From Stenogyne calaminthoides (Eukaryota > Streptophyta > Magnoliopsida > Lamiales > Lamiaceae), in NCBI GenBank assembly GCA_037126765.1, contig JBBCBC010000054.1, positions 614,001-678,000 on the forward strand: 64,000 nt of DNA, read 5' to 3'. The notes under the pieces are model-generated. The model worked only from the letters and a program-made list of their open reading frames with translations, had not been told where the DNA came from and made no database searches. The position numbers and the translations under genes were made by a program. Below are positions 45,373-58,191 of the stretch, one piece after another. Position 1 is the first letter of the stretch; every line of letters starts with the position of its first letter.

Positions 45373-46700
45373 AATAAAATATTTCAGGCTCTCGTTTTTT
45401 AAATTGTAATTTAATTAATGATTTAATTTTGAATTTATTTTATGCATGCATATAAATTGTCATGGTTTTTAATGTGTTTATTTCGCATATAAATTTTGGT
45501 TTTTTAATTGGATCTAGCTCAATTTGTTTTGCGGAGAAAAATCCAATGAGTAGACCAGGATTTGTTTGATTTGGATCAATGTAATAGACTAGTCTAGATC
45601 TGGGGTTTATTTATTTTTGTAAATAAATTGTAACCGGATCTGAAAAAAGAGACGAAGAATTAAAGGACAAAATCTTGGCCTATAAAAGGAAGAGAACAGG
45701 TTTCTTGAATACAAAATATCTCATAAACCGTGTCAAGAAATCCAAAAGGGGTTCGACGCTGGCTTGGATACGCGGGTCGAGGTCGAAATTTTAATAGAAC
45801 GGGCAAGGAAACGATTTTCTGGGATCGCTTCGCCGAGAGATATTATAAAAGATGAAAAATTTTTGAAATGGGGGCGCATATTCAAGGTTTCAAGGAAGAG
45901 GTCCAAAGAAATTCGAGTGCATCCTTTGTTGCGAGCGCTGAGTATGCTTTGAGAGAAGTATTTTTCGAGACGAACGAGGGAGAAATTCGAGGCGGTTTTC
46001 TTGAGATCAAGCAAAAAAAAAATCAAACCATGACAATTGGATAATTTGTGCCCAATATGTTTATTTTTTTCGCTTTTGCTTGATTTATTTGTGCTATCTT
46101 ATGCTTTATTTAATTTGTTTAAATGTGTTTGCATGAGGGTTGCCAAATGGAAAAATGTCCTTAAAAATTACTAAGTATGTTTAAATAATTAATTGACAAT
46201 TTTATTAGGATAATAAAATTGAATTAATTTTGACCTCCATGATTTATTCATTTGTGAATTCTTTTGGAGAAATTTCCCCCCCCTGCAGGGACGGTCAAAA
46301 GATAGCTTTCACATGAATGAATTTCAAACGGATGATTGTGGGTTATTACTAGTGGCGGCGATGACCCTCCCCACGAGGCTCGATCAAAGCGAAATAGTAA
46401 TCTGTATTTAATCATGGTTATTACTTAGGTATAAAATTTATATGCATATACTTCCCGTCCTGTCGATTTTATATTGGTCAAGTGGGAGCCAACTATTAAT
46501 CTGGATATTAAAAAGGTTTATAAATCTGTTCTTGTTTGTAACTTTTTTGAATGTGTGTTTAAATAATGACCCACCCCACGTGGCTTATTTAAACTGCTTT
46601 TGAATGTTGGGCGATGCATGTTCATATTTTTTGAGATTTTAATATGAAGCATGTGATCGAACCTTGTGATATACTTGTGCTATTGCATATAGTTTTTTAT
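45373..46700 (+). other. Leader of the nested copia element
   Basis: Matches the leaders of the other copies at low quality. The GC-rich core seen in other copies is nearly absent (only about 45750-45960 remains, with moderate GC). The conserved AT-rich parts around 46020-46640 are recognisable. No coding sequence seen. Confidence 0.65.
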
Positions 46701-47475
46701 TTCGATTCGACGTATTTACCTTTTAATCCACTGTTATTATACTTAAAGTCAATACAATATGTATGGAAACTATATTGGAAACAAAAAAAATTTAATTGTC
46801 CTAACTGCACAAAAGCACAATTGGATTTTTTTCACACCAAAATCAGATGAGCCAACTGACGAGTCAAAACATGCGGGACTCGTCAGATCACCTTGCGAGA
46901 GATGTCGTCGATGAAAATGGTGGAGGACAAACCCGTAAGGGATTACGTCCTCAAAATAGATGGCCCATCTGAACAAACTTGAGATTCTGAGTGCAGATTA
47001 TGATCTGGAGACTCAGATGAATTTGGTACTTCACTCTCTGCCCAAAAAGTTTTTGAGCATTTTGGCCTCGCTAGCTAATTTGTTGCAAGCTTTTGGTCTC
47101 GGCAGAAATGATGATAAGGCACCAAACTCAAGCTTTGACGGCAAGTGGTTCGTCTTCATCTTCTAGGCCAAGGGTAGGCAAGATAAAGAAGAGGACCAAA
47201 GGCCATAAGCAATAAAACTCAACTGTTGCCAAGGGAAATGGTAAGATGAGGAATGCTTGTTGTGTCAAGGAAAATCTAAAGAGGAAGTGCTTAAGCTGCG
47301 GTGAGAGAGGACAATGGAGGTTTTGCTTTGCTCCAACCCCAAAAGGGCGGAAAGAAAGGTAATTCTCACGCACTAGTTGTTGAAACTTGTTTAGCGGCGT
47401 ATACTTCTCATTAAGTGGGTGGTTGATCTGAGATCCACTAATCATGTTGGCTTCACGGGTTCAAAATGATCCGGC
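46700..47475 (+). pseudogene. copia gag and protease start, nested element
   Basis: Gag pieces in order: the deletion junction shared with copies A, C and E (near 46870), MAHLNKLEILSADYDLETQ at 46960, and the knuckle region at 47281 (CLSCGERGQWR, no His). The gag start codon region is altered. The protease motif reads VDLRSTNH in place of VDTGSTNH. Several frameshifts are present. Confidence 0.8.
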
Positions 47476-47519
47476 AACTTAGTGGGGAGTGAGATCCTCA
47501 TCATCAAAACGTTCACATT

Positions 47520-47640
47520 AGAAGACATTGCAATGCTAATAAAGTGGCGGATATTGCAATGCTACGATAATAACGATTATTGCAATACTGTCATAGTAGC
47601 AGACATTGCAATACTACATGATAGTAGTTAAAAGCGATGG
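47520..47640 (+). repeat. 26-bp minisatellite in protease region, nested element
   Basis: About four units recognisable by attgcaatgct, with more variation than in copy E. This puts the nested element in the same minisatellite-bearing group. Confidence 0.75.
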
Positions 47641-47849
47641 GAGAAGTGCACCTATCTTTTGAAGATAAAGTTTTTTTGAGATTATCTTTATGTTCCCGGT
47701 TTAGAAAGAATTCACTTTCGGTTTCTAAAATTCGATTAAAGGACACTAAGTTTCTTCTAATAAGAATGACATCATTTTTTAAATGATGAGTGTATCTGTT
47801 CTCGGGACATTGATGGAAAATCTTTATATAATTAACTATGCACACCCAC

Positions 47850-50515
47850 TCACGAAATGCATCCTATAACACATCAACTATTTTCGACAAAAGAAAGTGT
47901 GAAATTAAATACTTCTTTGGCATCTAAGATTAGGTCATATAAATCGAAAGAGGATCCAAAGGTTGGTGAAAGATGGTTCACTTGGACGTCTCCAAGTTGA
48001 ATCGATTCAACATGCGAATCATGTTTGGAGGGTAATATGACCAAGATGGCATTTGGAGCCAAGGAATAGGGCCAAAGAAGTGTTAGAGATCGTTCACACA
48101 CGGATGTATGTGGTCAATGTCAACCAAAGAAAGAGGAGGTTATGAGTAATTTTATTGATGATTACTCAAGAATGCGGTTACATTTTCCTTATGAAGCATG
48201 AATCCCGAGTCCCTTTGAGAAATTCTAAGAATTTAAGGCTCAAGCAGAGAATCATAGGGAAAAACGTATCAAGTCTCTACGATCCGATCGTGGAGGCGAA
48301 TACCTCGGCGATGAGTTTTTGAACTACTTATCGATGAAGGATTGTATCCTGACTCATTTGCACCGGAACCCCTCAACAAAAGCGGGGTTGCGAGCGAAGA
48401 AACATAATTCTTTTGGAAATGGTTAGATCAATGATGAGTTATCGCGGATCTTCCCGAAGTCGTTACGGGGTCATACCTTGGAAACAATGACTTACATTAC
48501 GAACTTGGTGCTATCCAAATCGGTTCCCAAAATCCCAAAGAATTGTGGACGGGCGCAAGCCTAGTATGAGACACATGAGAATTAAGGGGTGTCTAGCCTC
48601 GTGTTGGACAAAGGAAGCGGTAAATTGGATCCTCGATCGTCCCGGAATTAAGGTTGTTTGTAGGATACCCGGGGAACAAAATGGTGTATGTTCTATAGTC
48701 CCGAAGATCGAAAAGGTGGTCATGAGCACCCACTTTAGATTTTTTTGGAAGAAAGACCGTATGAACCAAAAAACCCCAGTGAGATTACCTTAAATGAGCT
48801 TAGAGGGCAAACCTCAATGCCAATTTGTCAGATGATATACCAAACGATCGTTTTCTGGCAAACCTAAATGTGTAGTGGGAGGGTTGTTAGATAGCCCGAA
48901 GATTCATGGGAATAGGAGAGTCCTCGGACTTGATTCCCGGACAAGACGAATCGAGACCCATGGACATATGATGAGGCACTCCAAGATAAGGATCTGATTC
49001 TTGGCAAACAATGAAAAAGTTGAAATGGGGTATATGTTTCATAATAGAGTGTAGGAGCTAGTCGAACCACTTAATGGGGTCAAACCATTGGATGCGAAGT
49101 GGGTATATAAGAGGATAAGAGGGCCTAAAAAGAAGGTTGAAACCTTTAAAAAGACTAGTGGCGAAAAGGTTATACTCGGAAAAGAAGGGATCGATTATAA
49201 GGAAACTTTTTCGCGTAGCCATGCTTAAGTCCATCTGTATTCTCTTATCGATTCTTTGCGCATTTTACCGATTGAAATCGGCAAATGGATGTCAAGGCGG
49301 CTTTCCTTAACGGAAGTCTTGATGAAGAGATCTATATCAACAACCCCAAGGTTTCATTGAAACAGGCGAAGAACATCTTGTTTGTAAGCTCAAAAGTCCA
49401 TTTACGGACTCAAAGCAGCATCGAGCTTGGAACCAATGTTTTGATCATGTTATAAAGTCTTATGGGTTTGATCAAAACGAGTTTGAAAGTTGTGTGTAAA
49501 AAAAGCGTGTCGGAGCTGCATTGGTATTCTTAGTACTATCGTAGATGACATTGTGATCATCGAAAGCGATGTGAAGGTGTGATCGGGCGTAAGAGCATGG
49601 TTTTCAAAAGCGGTTTGATATGAAAGACTTAGGGAAAGTGGACATATCCTTGGGATCAAGATAACTTTCGAGATCGCCCGAGAAAAGGATGATCGGGTTA
49701 TCGCAAGTTTCATACATAGACCTTTGGTTTTGAAAGCGATTAAAGATGCAAGATTCCAAAAAGGATTCGTACTTTTCAGATTTGGAATCCATCTATCCAA
49801 GAAAATGTCCCTAAGGCGCAAAAGGAGATAGATGACATGAAAGGTATTCCTTGTGTGCTTCATAAACCTTATGTATGCAATGTTGTGTGCACGACCGGAT
49901 ATACGCTTTGTCGTAGGCATGATAGCAAGATATCATAGTAACCGAAAAGCGCATTGGACAACAGTTAAAAACATTAAAAGTGTCCGAAAAAAATCGGGAT
50001 AGAATGTTGATTTATCGATCGAATACTCCAATCCACATCCGGCACACCGGACTCGGATTTCCAATCGATTTAGATTCGAAATTCTGCCTCGGTTAGTGTG
50101 TTTCCATTTGGGAAGTGTAGCCATCAAATGGATCCAGTATGAAGTCGAAAATGCATCAACGACTCAACCATGGAAGTCGGGTAAGTATGCTCTCATCGCC
50201 TTGTGAAGTTTGGGAAAAGAACCGATTGGGCTCTAGATCTTCTTAGTGGACTTGGATGGTGTTACAATTTGTCTAAGAATACCCTTTTGGCAACGATTCA
50301 AATTCAAAGAGAACCAAGAGTCCACGATTCAAACAAGCACACTAAAGAAAAGGCATCTTATACGAGAAATCGTTAAGAGATGAGATATAGATGTGGCAAA
50401 GATAGCGTCTGAGGACAGCCTAGCAGATCCATTCACAAAGAGTCTGCCTCTGAATACATTCGAGAGACATGTGGGTGGAAAGGGTGTCAAGACTATTGCC
50501 AATCTGCTTTGAGTA
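47850..50515 (+). pseudogene. copia pol remnant, nested element
   Basis: Integrase (about 47900-48880), reverse transcriptase (about 48900-49630) and RNase H (about 49740-50515) are collinear with the pol at 52803-55500 but carry dozens of small substitutions and indels. No long frame survives. Many changes fall where the partner has CAG or CTG, for example near 50010-50100. The end (50390-50515) is in better condition. Confidence 0.82.
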
Positions 50516-50599
50516 TAAGTGGGAGAAATTATTAGGTTCGTGTAGGTGACATTAGATGTCACGGACTACGCGAGACATGTTGTAGTATACTTAAAAGCA

Positions 50600-50622
50600 G
50601 ACTTTGAGTATAAGTGGGAGAT
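50600..50622 (+). promoter_or_regulatory. Polypurine tract of the nested element
   Basis: The tract gtataagtgggagat abuts the 3' LTR start at 50623. A second copy of the same motif lies about 100 bp upstream (near 50513-50528). Confidence 0.85.
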
Positions 50623-52418
50623 TGTTGGGATTATACTGAAAAGTATGCTTTTTACTTTGTATAATCGAAACTGAATTTCCAGACTTATTTACTGAAATAA
50701 ATTGTTTATCACTGATGCTTTAAATATCATTGAATGTTACATATATATACTGCATAACTGTTCATTAAGTTGTACGTGTTACATTGTAGTTAATTTAGTG
50801 ATACCAGATCACAGAAGATTAAATTAACAGTCCCTTGTAACTAAAAGTACGTTATTCACGACCTAGATGGAAATGAACAACCCATCGTGAAAGGTTGAAG
50901 TGTAAGGCTCATATTGGCTTGTCTTGACCAAGAGATTACACTAGTGCATGACTGATGCACTGAATAGGACCTACAGGAGGATAAATTCTTCAGAACTGAA
51001 CAAGGAAGAATTAGACCTCAGTGGTTCGTTATTTCTTAACCTTCGTCCCTTAAATAGGATCACGTGGGATTGGTAACTATTGCTTTGACTTATCATGGGT
51101 AGCGAATCAGAGAGAGATTCAATACTTTTTATCTTGGGCAATATTATTGGTCACATGTGATTGCTAAGATTTAATACGAAGAAACGTGTGCAAGTACGCT
51201 TGTTCGATTTGCCCCCTTGGGACGTTCATAAGCTTTATCATACCAAATCTTGCAAGTGGAATTAGTTTCCGGTATGGATAATAATGTTGAACCGTTCCTT
51301 GACCAAGGACGAAAGATATTAATTACCGGAAAGCTATTTCAGTGGCTTGAATTAATTAATGGGCTAGATAATCTTAAAGACAGGAAATAATGACCTGGAG
51401 CCATATTGACTGTAATATGGGTTAAGATGGATAGTGCAATATTAATTATGTAGTGGGATTAATTAATATTTATGGAAGGTCCAATCTTAATTCTCCTAAA
51501 GGCCCCCCGAGTAGCCCAACATATAGTCCAATAACTGAAAAAGGTGATTAAAATAAAATAAATATTGTTGCTTATTTTTCCTAATATTTTCGAAATTTAT
51601 GGATAAAAAAGGGAGAAAGATTTTCTTTGAATTTTGTTATGGAATGAAGATATGTATTCTTGGAATACAAGATTATCTCATTAAATTCAAGAAATCTCCC
51701 ACATGGTTATTCATGAAGAAATTTCGAAATTTTTTAATATAATGGGCAAGAAAGATTTTCTTGATTTTCTTGAAAAGATATTATGGAAGATATGTATTTC
51801 TTGAAATACAAAAATATCTCATAAATTCAAGAAGATCCAAATCTTGGAATCTTGAACCATATTTTCGAAAATTACCATAGCAAATAGAGAAGGTGGGATT
51901 TTGTGGAATATTATAATTATGGGAAAAAGAATATAAGAGATATATTCAAGATTTCTTGGTGATCAAGAAAAGTCTTTTCCCACATTGTTTTTCCACTAGA
52001 AATTTCGACCACCTCCCTCTTATAAATAGGGGATGATTGTTTCATTCTCAAGTACAATTCCATGTGCTGGAAAAATTAGCAAATCCACGAAAGTGGTGCA
52101 ACAAAGTTTATTTTTTCCTTTTGTTAATTGTTCGTGAGTATCCTTCCACCGGATTGTCGAGCAAGGGCTAAGGGAATACTTGGGAAGTCCTTTTGGTTAG
52201 TCCGTCCGACCGAAGTCACTGCCATCCCGAGAGGTACATTCACGTAAACCCGTAGATTCCGCATGCGTAGGTTTTACGTGGCTTTTTATATGTATGATAT
52301 GTTGTTGCAATTATTATTTGAATTAATATAGGATTAATTCATACTAGTAATAATTAAAGAATTAAATTTGTATTTAAATATTCACCCCGAATAGATCTAT
52401 GCAACTCATTCCCCAACA
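50623..52418 (+). repeat. Nested element 3' LTR (1796 bp)
   Basis: TGTTGGGATTATAC to CCCCAACA, in good condition and followed by the target duplication aacct. A stretch of about 45 bp found in other LTRs (gggcttgaataatattgtgg...) is missing near 51475. Confidence 0.93.
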
Positions 52419-52423
52419 AACCT

Positions 52424-52692
52424 TTCACGATGGGTTGTTCATTTCCATGTAGGTCGTGAATAACGTACTTTTAGTTACAAGGGACTGTTAATTTAATCTT
52501 CTGTGATCTGGTATCACTAAATTAACTACAATGTAACACGTACAACTTAATGAACAGTTATGCAGTAAATATATGTAACATTCAATGATATTTAAAGCAT
52601 CAGTGATAAACAATTTATTTCAGTAAATAAGTCTGGAAATTCAGTTTCGATTATACAAAGTAAAAAGCATACTTTTCAGTATAATCCCAACA
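52424..52692 (-). repeat. Outer element 3' LTR, right portion
   Basis: The remaining 269 bp of the split LTR, ending CCCAACA, followed at once by the outer element's polypurine tract (52693-52712, with a second copy near 52790-52805). Confidence 0.92.
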
Positions 52693-52802
52693 ATCTCCCA
52701 CTTATACTCAAAGTCTGCTTTTAAGTACACTACAACATGTCTCGCGTAGTCCGTGACATCTAATGTCACCTACACGAACCTAATAATGTCTCTCACTTAT
52801 AC

Positions 52803-55500
52803 TCAAAGCAGATTGACAACGATCTTGACACCCATTCCACCCACATGTCTCTCTAATGTATTCAGAGGCAGACCCTTTGTGAATGAATCTTCTAGGTTGT
52901 CCTTAGACGCTATCTTTGCCACATCTATATCTCCTCTCTTAACGATTTCTCGTATAAGATATCTTTCCTTTAGTGTGCTTGTTTGACTCGTGGACTCTTG
53001 GTTCCCTTGAATTGCAACTGCCCCTAGCAAATATTGTTAGACAAATTCGGAACTCCATCCAAGTCCACTAAGAAGATCTAGAGCCAAATCGGTTCTTTCA
53101 CCGCTTCACAAGCAGCTACTTACCCGACTTCCATGGTTGAGTCAGTGATGCATTTCTGCATCACACTCGTCCATTTGATGGCTACACTTCCCAAATGGAA
53201 ACACAGTAACTGAGGCAGATAGTTTCTGGAATCTAAGTCTGATTGAAATCAGAGTCCGTGCAGCCGATGGGGATTGGAGTATCTGACTGATAAATCAACA
53301 TTCTATCCCGAGTTCTTTCCAGATACTTCAGAATGTTTTTAACTGTCGTCCAATGCTCTTTCCCTGGGTTACTTTGATATCTTGCTACCATGCCTACGGC
53401 AAAACAGATATCTGGTCTCGTACACAGCACTGCATACATAAGGTTTCCGACAGCCGAAGCACAAAGAATGCCTTTCATGTCATCTATCTCCTTTTGCGTC
53501 TTAGGGGACATTTTCTTGGATAGATGGATTCCATGCCTGAAAGGTACGAATCCTTTCTTGGAATCTTGCATGCTGAAGCATTTCAAGACAGTGTCTATGT
53601 ATGAAACTTGCGATGACCCGATCGTCCTTTTCTTGCGATCTCGAGTTATCTTGATCCCAAGGATGTGTCCGGCTTTCCCTAAGTCTTTCATATCAAACTG
53701 TTTTGAAAGTCATGCCCTTACGTCTGATAACACCTTCACATCGTTCCCGATGATCAGAATGTCATCTACGTATAGTACTAAGAATACCAATGCAGTTCCG
53801 ACACGCTTTTTGTACACACAACTTTCAAACTCGTTTTGATCAAACCCATAAGACTTTATAACATGATCAAAACATTGGTTCCAAGCTCTGGATGCCTGTT
53901 TGAGTCCGTAAATGGACCTCTTGAGCTTACAAACTAGGTGTTCTTGGCCTGTTTCAATGAAACCTTGGGCTTGTTGCATATAGATCTCTTCATCAAGAAT
54001 TCCGTTAAGGAAAGCTGTCTTGACATCCATTTGCCAAATTTCAAAGTCAAAATGCTTGTGAATCAATAAGAGAATACGGATGGACTTAAGCATGGCTCTG
54101 GCGAAAAAAGTTTCCTCATAATCGATCCCTTCTTTCTGAGTATAACCTTTCGCCACTAGTCTTGCTTTAAAGGTTTCAACCTTCCCGTCCGGTCCTCTTT
54201 TTTCCTCTTATATACCCACTTGCATACAATGGGTTTGACCCATTAAGTGGTTCGACTAGCTCCACACTCTATTATGAAACATAGAACCCATTTCGGCTTT
54301 CATTGTTGTTTGCCAAGAAACTGCATCCTTATCTTGGAATGCCTCGTCATATGTCCATGGGTCTGATTAGTCTTGTCCGGGAATCAAGTCCGAGGACTCT
54401 CCTATTCCCATGAATCTCTCGGGCTGTCTAACAACCCTCCCACTACTGACGATGTTCCGGTTGAAAACGATCGTTTGGTATATCATCTAGTGCAGATTGG
54501 CATTGAGGTTTGCCCTCTAAGCTCATTTAAGGTAATCTCACTTCGGTTTTCTTTGGTTCATATAGCCTTCTTCCAAAAAAAACTAAAGTGGGTCTTTGAT
54601 GACCACCTTTTGATCTTCGGGACCATAGAACATACACCCTTTTTGTTCCTGGGGTATCCTACAAAACCTTTTTAATTACGATCGAGGATCCAATTTACCG
54701 ACTTCCTTGTCCAACACGTAGTTTTACACCCCCAAATTCCCATGTGTATCATACTAGGCTTGCGCTTGGTCCACAATTCTTTGGGAGTTTTGAATCGATT
54801 TGGATAGCACCAAGTTCAGAATGTAAGCCGTTGTTTCCAAGGCATAACCCCAGAACGACTCGGGAAGATCCGCATAACTCATCATTGATCTAACTATTTC
54901 CAAAAGAATTCGGTTTCTTATTTGTGCAACCCCGTTTTGTTGAGGGTTAAGGTGCGATGAGTCGGATACAATCCTTCATCGGATAAGTGGTTCAAAAACT
55001 CATCATTTGAGGTATTAAGCCTCCACGATCGGATCGTAGAGACTTGATACGTTCTTCCCTATGATTCTCTGTTTGAGCCTTAAATTCTTTGAATTTCTCA
55101 AAGGTCTCAGATTTATGCTTCATAAGGAAAATGTAACCGTACCTTGAGTAATCATCAATAAGAATACTCATAACCTCCTCTTGCTTTGGTTGACATTGGA
55201 CCACATACATCTATGTGAACGATATCTAACACTTCTTTGGCCCTATTCCCCATTGGCTCAAAATGCCCTCTTGGTCATATTACCCTCCAAACATGATTCG
55301 CAGGTTTGGAATCAGTTCAACTTGGAGAAGTCCTAGTGAACCGTCTCTCACCAACCTTTGGATCCTCTTTGGATTTATATGACCCAATCTTAGATGCCAA
55401 AGAAGTGTGTCGTTCACGTCTGATGAACGTTTTCTTTACTTGGAAACAGTTGATGTGTTATAGGATACATTTCGTGAGTGGTGTGCACAGTTAATTGTAT
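52803..55500 (-). pseudogene. copia pol of the outer element
   Basis: Read right to left: pre-integrase region (55500-55260), integrase (55210-54380; IDDYSRYGYIFLMKHKSET), reverse transcriptase (54340-53710; FLNGILDEEIYMQQ, GLKQASRAWNQCF, YVDDILIIGND), linker and start of RNase H (53691-53233; MKDLGKAGHILGIKITRDRK) and RNase H end (53030-52803; DIDVAKIASKDNLEDSFTKG). Frameshifts occur near 55210, 54960, 54220, 53705 and 53235. The integrase C-terminal part and 53000-53230 are badly corrupted. The reverse transcriptase active site is readable. Confidence 0.88.
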
Positions 55501-55623
55501 AGAGATCATTCAACAACGTTCCATGACAGATAAATTTATCAAAAAGAAAAATGGTAACAACTTTATTAAAATAGTATCCGAATATCCATCATAAAAGGTT
55601 TAGAAACTGAAAACAAATTCTTT

Positions 55624-55839
55624 CTAAAATCCGGAACGTAAAGAACATCTCAAAATTAAAACTTTGTCTTCAAAAGACAGGTGCACTTCTCCCACTGCTT
55701 CAGCTGCCACTCTCGTAGCATCGCCCAGTGTGATGAGGACCTCACTCCCACTAAGTTGCCGGGTTTGCTTGAACCCCTGAAATGTGAAACAAACATGATT
55801 AGTGGATCCCGTATCCACCACCCACAAAATGGGAGGCAT
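55624..55839 (-). pseudogene. copia protease of the outer element
   Basis: WVVDTGSTNHVC contains the aspartic-protease DTG triad, intact only in this copy. It has one unit instead of the 26-bp array. It is in a different frame from gag because of one extra base near 55822 compared with copy A, where gag and protease are in one frame. That makes the polyprotein frame broken as read. Confidence 0.8.
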
Positions 55840-56719
55840 ACTTCGCTAAACAAGTTTCAACAACTAGTGCGTGAGAGTTACCTTTCTTTCCATCCCTCTT
55901 AGGTCTGGAACAGGCTGACCTCCAATGTCCTTTCTCACCGCAGTTGAAGCACTTCCCCTTAGCTGGCTTGTTCACTCCACCACCCTTCTTCACCTTATCT
56001 TTGCCATTGGCAACGCTTGAGTTCACTTGCTTGTGGCCTTTGTTCCTTTTCTTGTTCTTACCACCCCTTGGCCTAAAAGAAGAAGAAGGTCCGTTTGCCA
56101 CCAAGGCTTGGCTTTTCTGCCCCAATATCGCCTCTGCCGAGACTAAAGCTTGCAACAGATCAGGCATCGAGAACTTCTGATTATTCATCTGGTAGTTCAA
56201 CCTGAATTGTTCAAAGCTTTTCGGCAGAGAATGGAGCACGAAATTGATTTGGGTCTCGATATCGTATTCAGCGCCAAGTACCTCAAGTTTATTAAGGTGA
56301 GCCATCATCTGGAGAACGTGCTCCCTTATGGGCGTTCCCTCCACCATTTTCATAGAGAGCAAGTCCCTCATGGTGATCTGACGAGCCACACGGTTCTGAT
56401 GTTGAAACATCGCTTTAAGACTAGTCATGATTTCCGCAGCGGTCTCAACGTTCTGGTGTTGGTGTTGCAACACATCTGACATAGAAGCCAAGATGGTACA
56501 CTTTGCCATTTCGTTAGACCGCTCCCAGTCAACATACTCTTTCTTAACCGTTTTAGTGGACTCATCTGATGGTTTATCCGGTTTAGGTGTGGTCAGAACC
56601 CAGTTATGGCTTTGTGCAGTGAGGACAATAGTGAGTTTTCGATTCCAATCAACAAAATTTTCTCCAGTGAGCAAATTGTCTTTTAGTATATTGAATAGTG
56701 GATTAAAAGGTTGCGACAT
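55799..56719 (-). CDS. gag: copia Gag (capsid and nucleocapsid), full length
   Basis: 306 codons from ATG at 56719. The copia Gag N-terminal domain (FNPLFNILKDNLLTGENF, DWNRKLTIVLTAQSHNW) is followed by the UBN2-type core (AAEIMTSLKAMFQHQNRVAR, LNKLEVLGAEYDIETQINF, LHSLPKSFEQFRLNYQ), a basic linker, and a CCHC zinc knuckle CFNCGEKGHWRSAC (about residues 262-275) for RNA binding. Gag forms the particle in which reverse transcription occurs. It is the only undamaged Gag of this family in the window and a possible trans-acting source for the deleted copies. The final residues come from a shifted frame. Confidence 0.9.
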   Translation of the reverse strand: MSQPFNPLFNILKDNLLTGENFVDWNRKLTIVLTAQSHNWVLTTPKPDKPSDESTKTVKKEYVDWERSNEMAKCTILASMSDVLQHQHQNVETAAEIMTSLKAMFQHQNRVARQITMRDLLSMKMVEGTPIREHVLQMMAHLNKLEVLGAEYDIETQINFVLHSLPKSFEQFRLNYQMNNQKFSMPDLLQALVSAEAILGQKSQALVANGPSSSFRPRGGKNKKRNKGHKQVNSSVANGKDKVKKGGGVNKPAKGKCFNCGEKGHWRSACSRPKRDGKKGNSHALVVETCLAKYASHFVGGGYGIH

Positions 56720-58176
56720 GATGAACTGAAATAAATAATAACATGCATAAGCACAAATATATCACTAGGTTCGATCACATGCACCATATTAAAATCTCAA
56801 AAAAATATGAACATGCATCAGCCAACATCTCAAAACAGTTTAAATAAGCCACGTTGGGTGGGTCATTATTTAAACACATTCAAGCAAACCTTTAATATCC
56901 AGATTAATAGTTGGCTCCCACTTGACCAATATAAAATTGACAGGGACTCCGGGGAAGTATATGCATATCAATTTTATACCTAAGTAATAACCATGATTAA
57001 ATACATGATTATTATTTCGCTTTGAACGAGCCTCGTTGGGAGGGTCATCATCGCCACTAGTAATAAACCACAATCATCCGTTTGGAATTCATTCATGTGA
57101 AAGCTATCTTTTGACCGTCCCGTTGGGGGAATTTCTCCAAAAGAATTCACAAATAAATAAATCATGGAGGTCAAAATTAATTCAATTTTATTATCCGGAA
57201 TAAAATTGTCAATTAATTATTTAAACATACTTAGTAATTTTGAAGGAGAGATTTTTCCATTTGGCAACTCTCATGCAAACACATTTAAACAAATTAAATA
57301 AAGCACAAGATAGCACAAATAAATCAAGCAAAACAGAAAAATAAACATATTGGGCACAAATTATCCAATTGTCATGGTTTGATTTTTCTTGGCTTGATCT
57401 TGAAGAAACACGTCTCGAATTTCTCCCACTTTCGATCGTCTCGAAAAAAATACTTCGTCTCGAACGCCACGCCGGCTCGCGGCCGGGATGCCGCGCCCAG
57501 ATCCGGTCGGCGCTTGGCTTTAGAAAAATCGGCGGCCTTTTGGCCGCCCGGCCCGGCGGTCAGCGCCCGCCAGTGCCTCGGCTGCGTCTCGGCGACGGCA
57601 AGCGATCCTCGGCGGCGGCGCGCATCAGTATGCGCGTGCTACTTTATCCGCCCTCGCCCGTGACCTTAGCGGCGCCCAGCGTCCCAGCGCGCCCGCGTCT
57701 GGCCGCGTCCGTTCCGGCGGTCGCGCCCGGGTGCCCGTCGCCTTGCGCCCCGCCCATCGCTCGGCTTTCCTCGCCGCACGGCCACCACCTCGGCCTCGCC
57801 TGCCCATGCCCCATCGCGTGCCAGCCAGCGCCCGCGCCGGTTCTTCTTGATTTTGTCCTTTAATTCTTGGTCTCCGTCCTCGTTTTCGATCCGGTTACAA
57901 TTTATTTACAAAAAATAAATAAACCTAGATCTAGACTAGTCTATTACATTGAACAAATCAAACAAATTCTAATCTACTGGTGGATTTTCTCCCGCGAGGC
58001 AAAACGAATCCGAGCAATCAATTAAAAAAAAAAACAGTTTATATGCATGCATAAACACATTAAATTCCATGACAATTGGATACCTGCAAAATAGATCTAG
58101 CAATTCTACTATCCAATTTCAAATTTAATGTCCGCGAATTAAATTACAATTTAAAAAATTCAGAGCCCGAAACCGT
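56720..58176 (-). other. copia 5' leader with GC-rich core, outer element
   Basis: Non-coding leader like those of the other copies. The AT-rich parts are conserved. The GC-rich core (about 57440-57850) shares only short motifs such as gccgggatgc and agatccgg with copy A. Open frames in the core are not conserved. Confidence 0.72.
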
Positions 58177-58190
58177 GGCTCTGATACCAA
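58177..58190 (-). promoter_or_regulatory. Primer-binding site of the outer element
   Basis: Reads TTGGTATCAGAGCC on the minus strand, the tRNA-Met type site, one base from the LTR at 58192. It fixes 58192-60029 as the 5' LTR. Confidence 0.92.
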
Positions 58191-58191
58191 T

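Larger units (their letters stand above)
44344..52418 (+). mobile_element. Nested Ty1/copia element in the LTR of the outer element
   Basis: 8075 bp on the plus strand, bounded by TGTTGGG and CCCCAACA and by the 5-bp duplication aacct (44339-44343 and 52419-52423). It has a shortened 5' LTR, a degraded primer region and leader, gag, protease, integrase, reverse transcriptase and RNase H in order, a polypurine tract and a full 3' LTR. It must be younger than the outer element, yet its 5' LTR and interior look far more damaged than the outer element and its own 3' LTR. That contradiction points to sequence corruption rather than age. Confidence 0.93.

Noticed and set aside
57369..57863. 164-codon frame in the leader of the outer element
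   Set aside because: It runs across the conserved leader and the variable GC-rich core with proline/arginine-rich sequence; no homologous frame in the other leaders.
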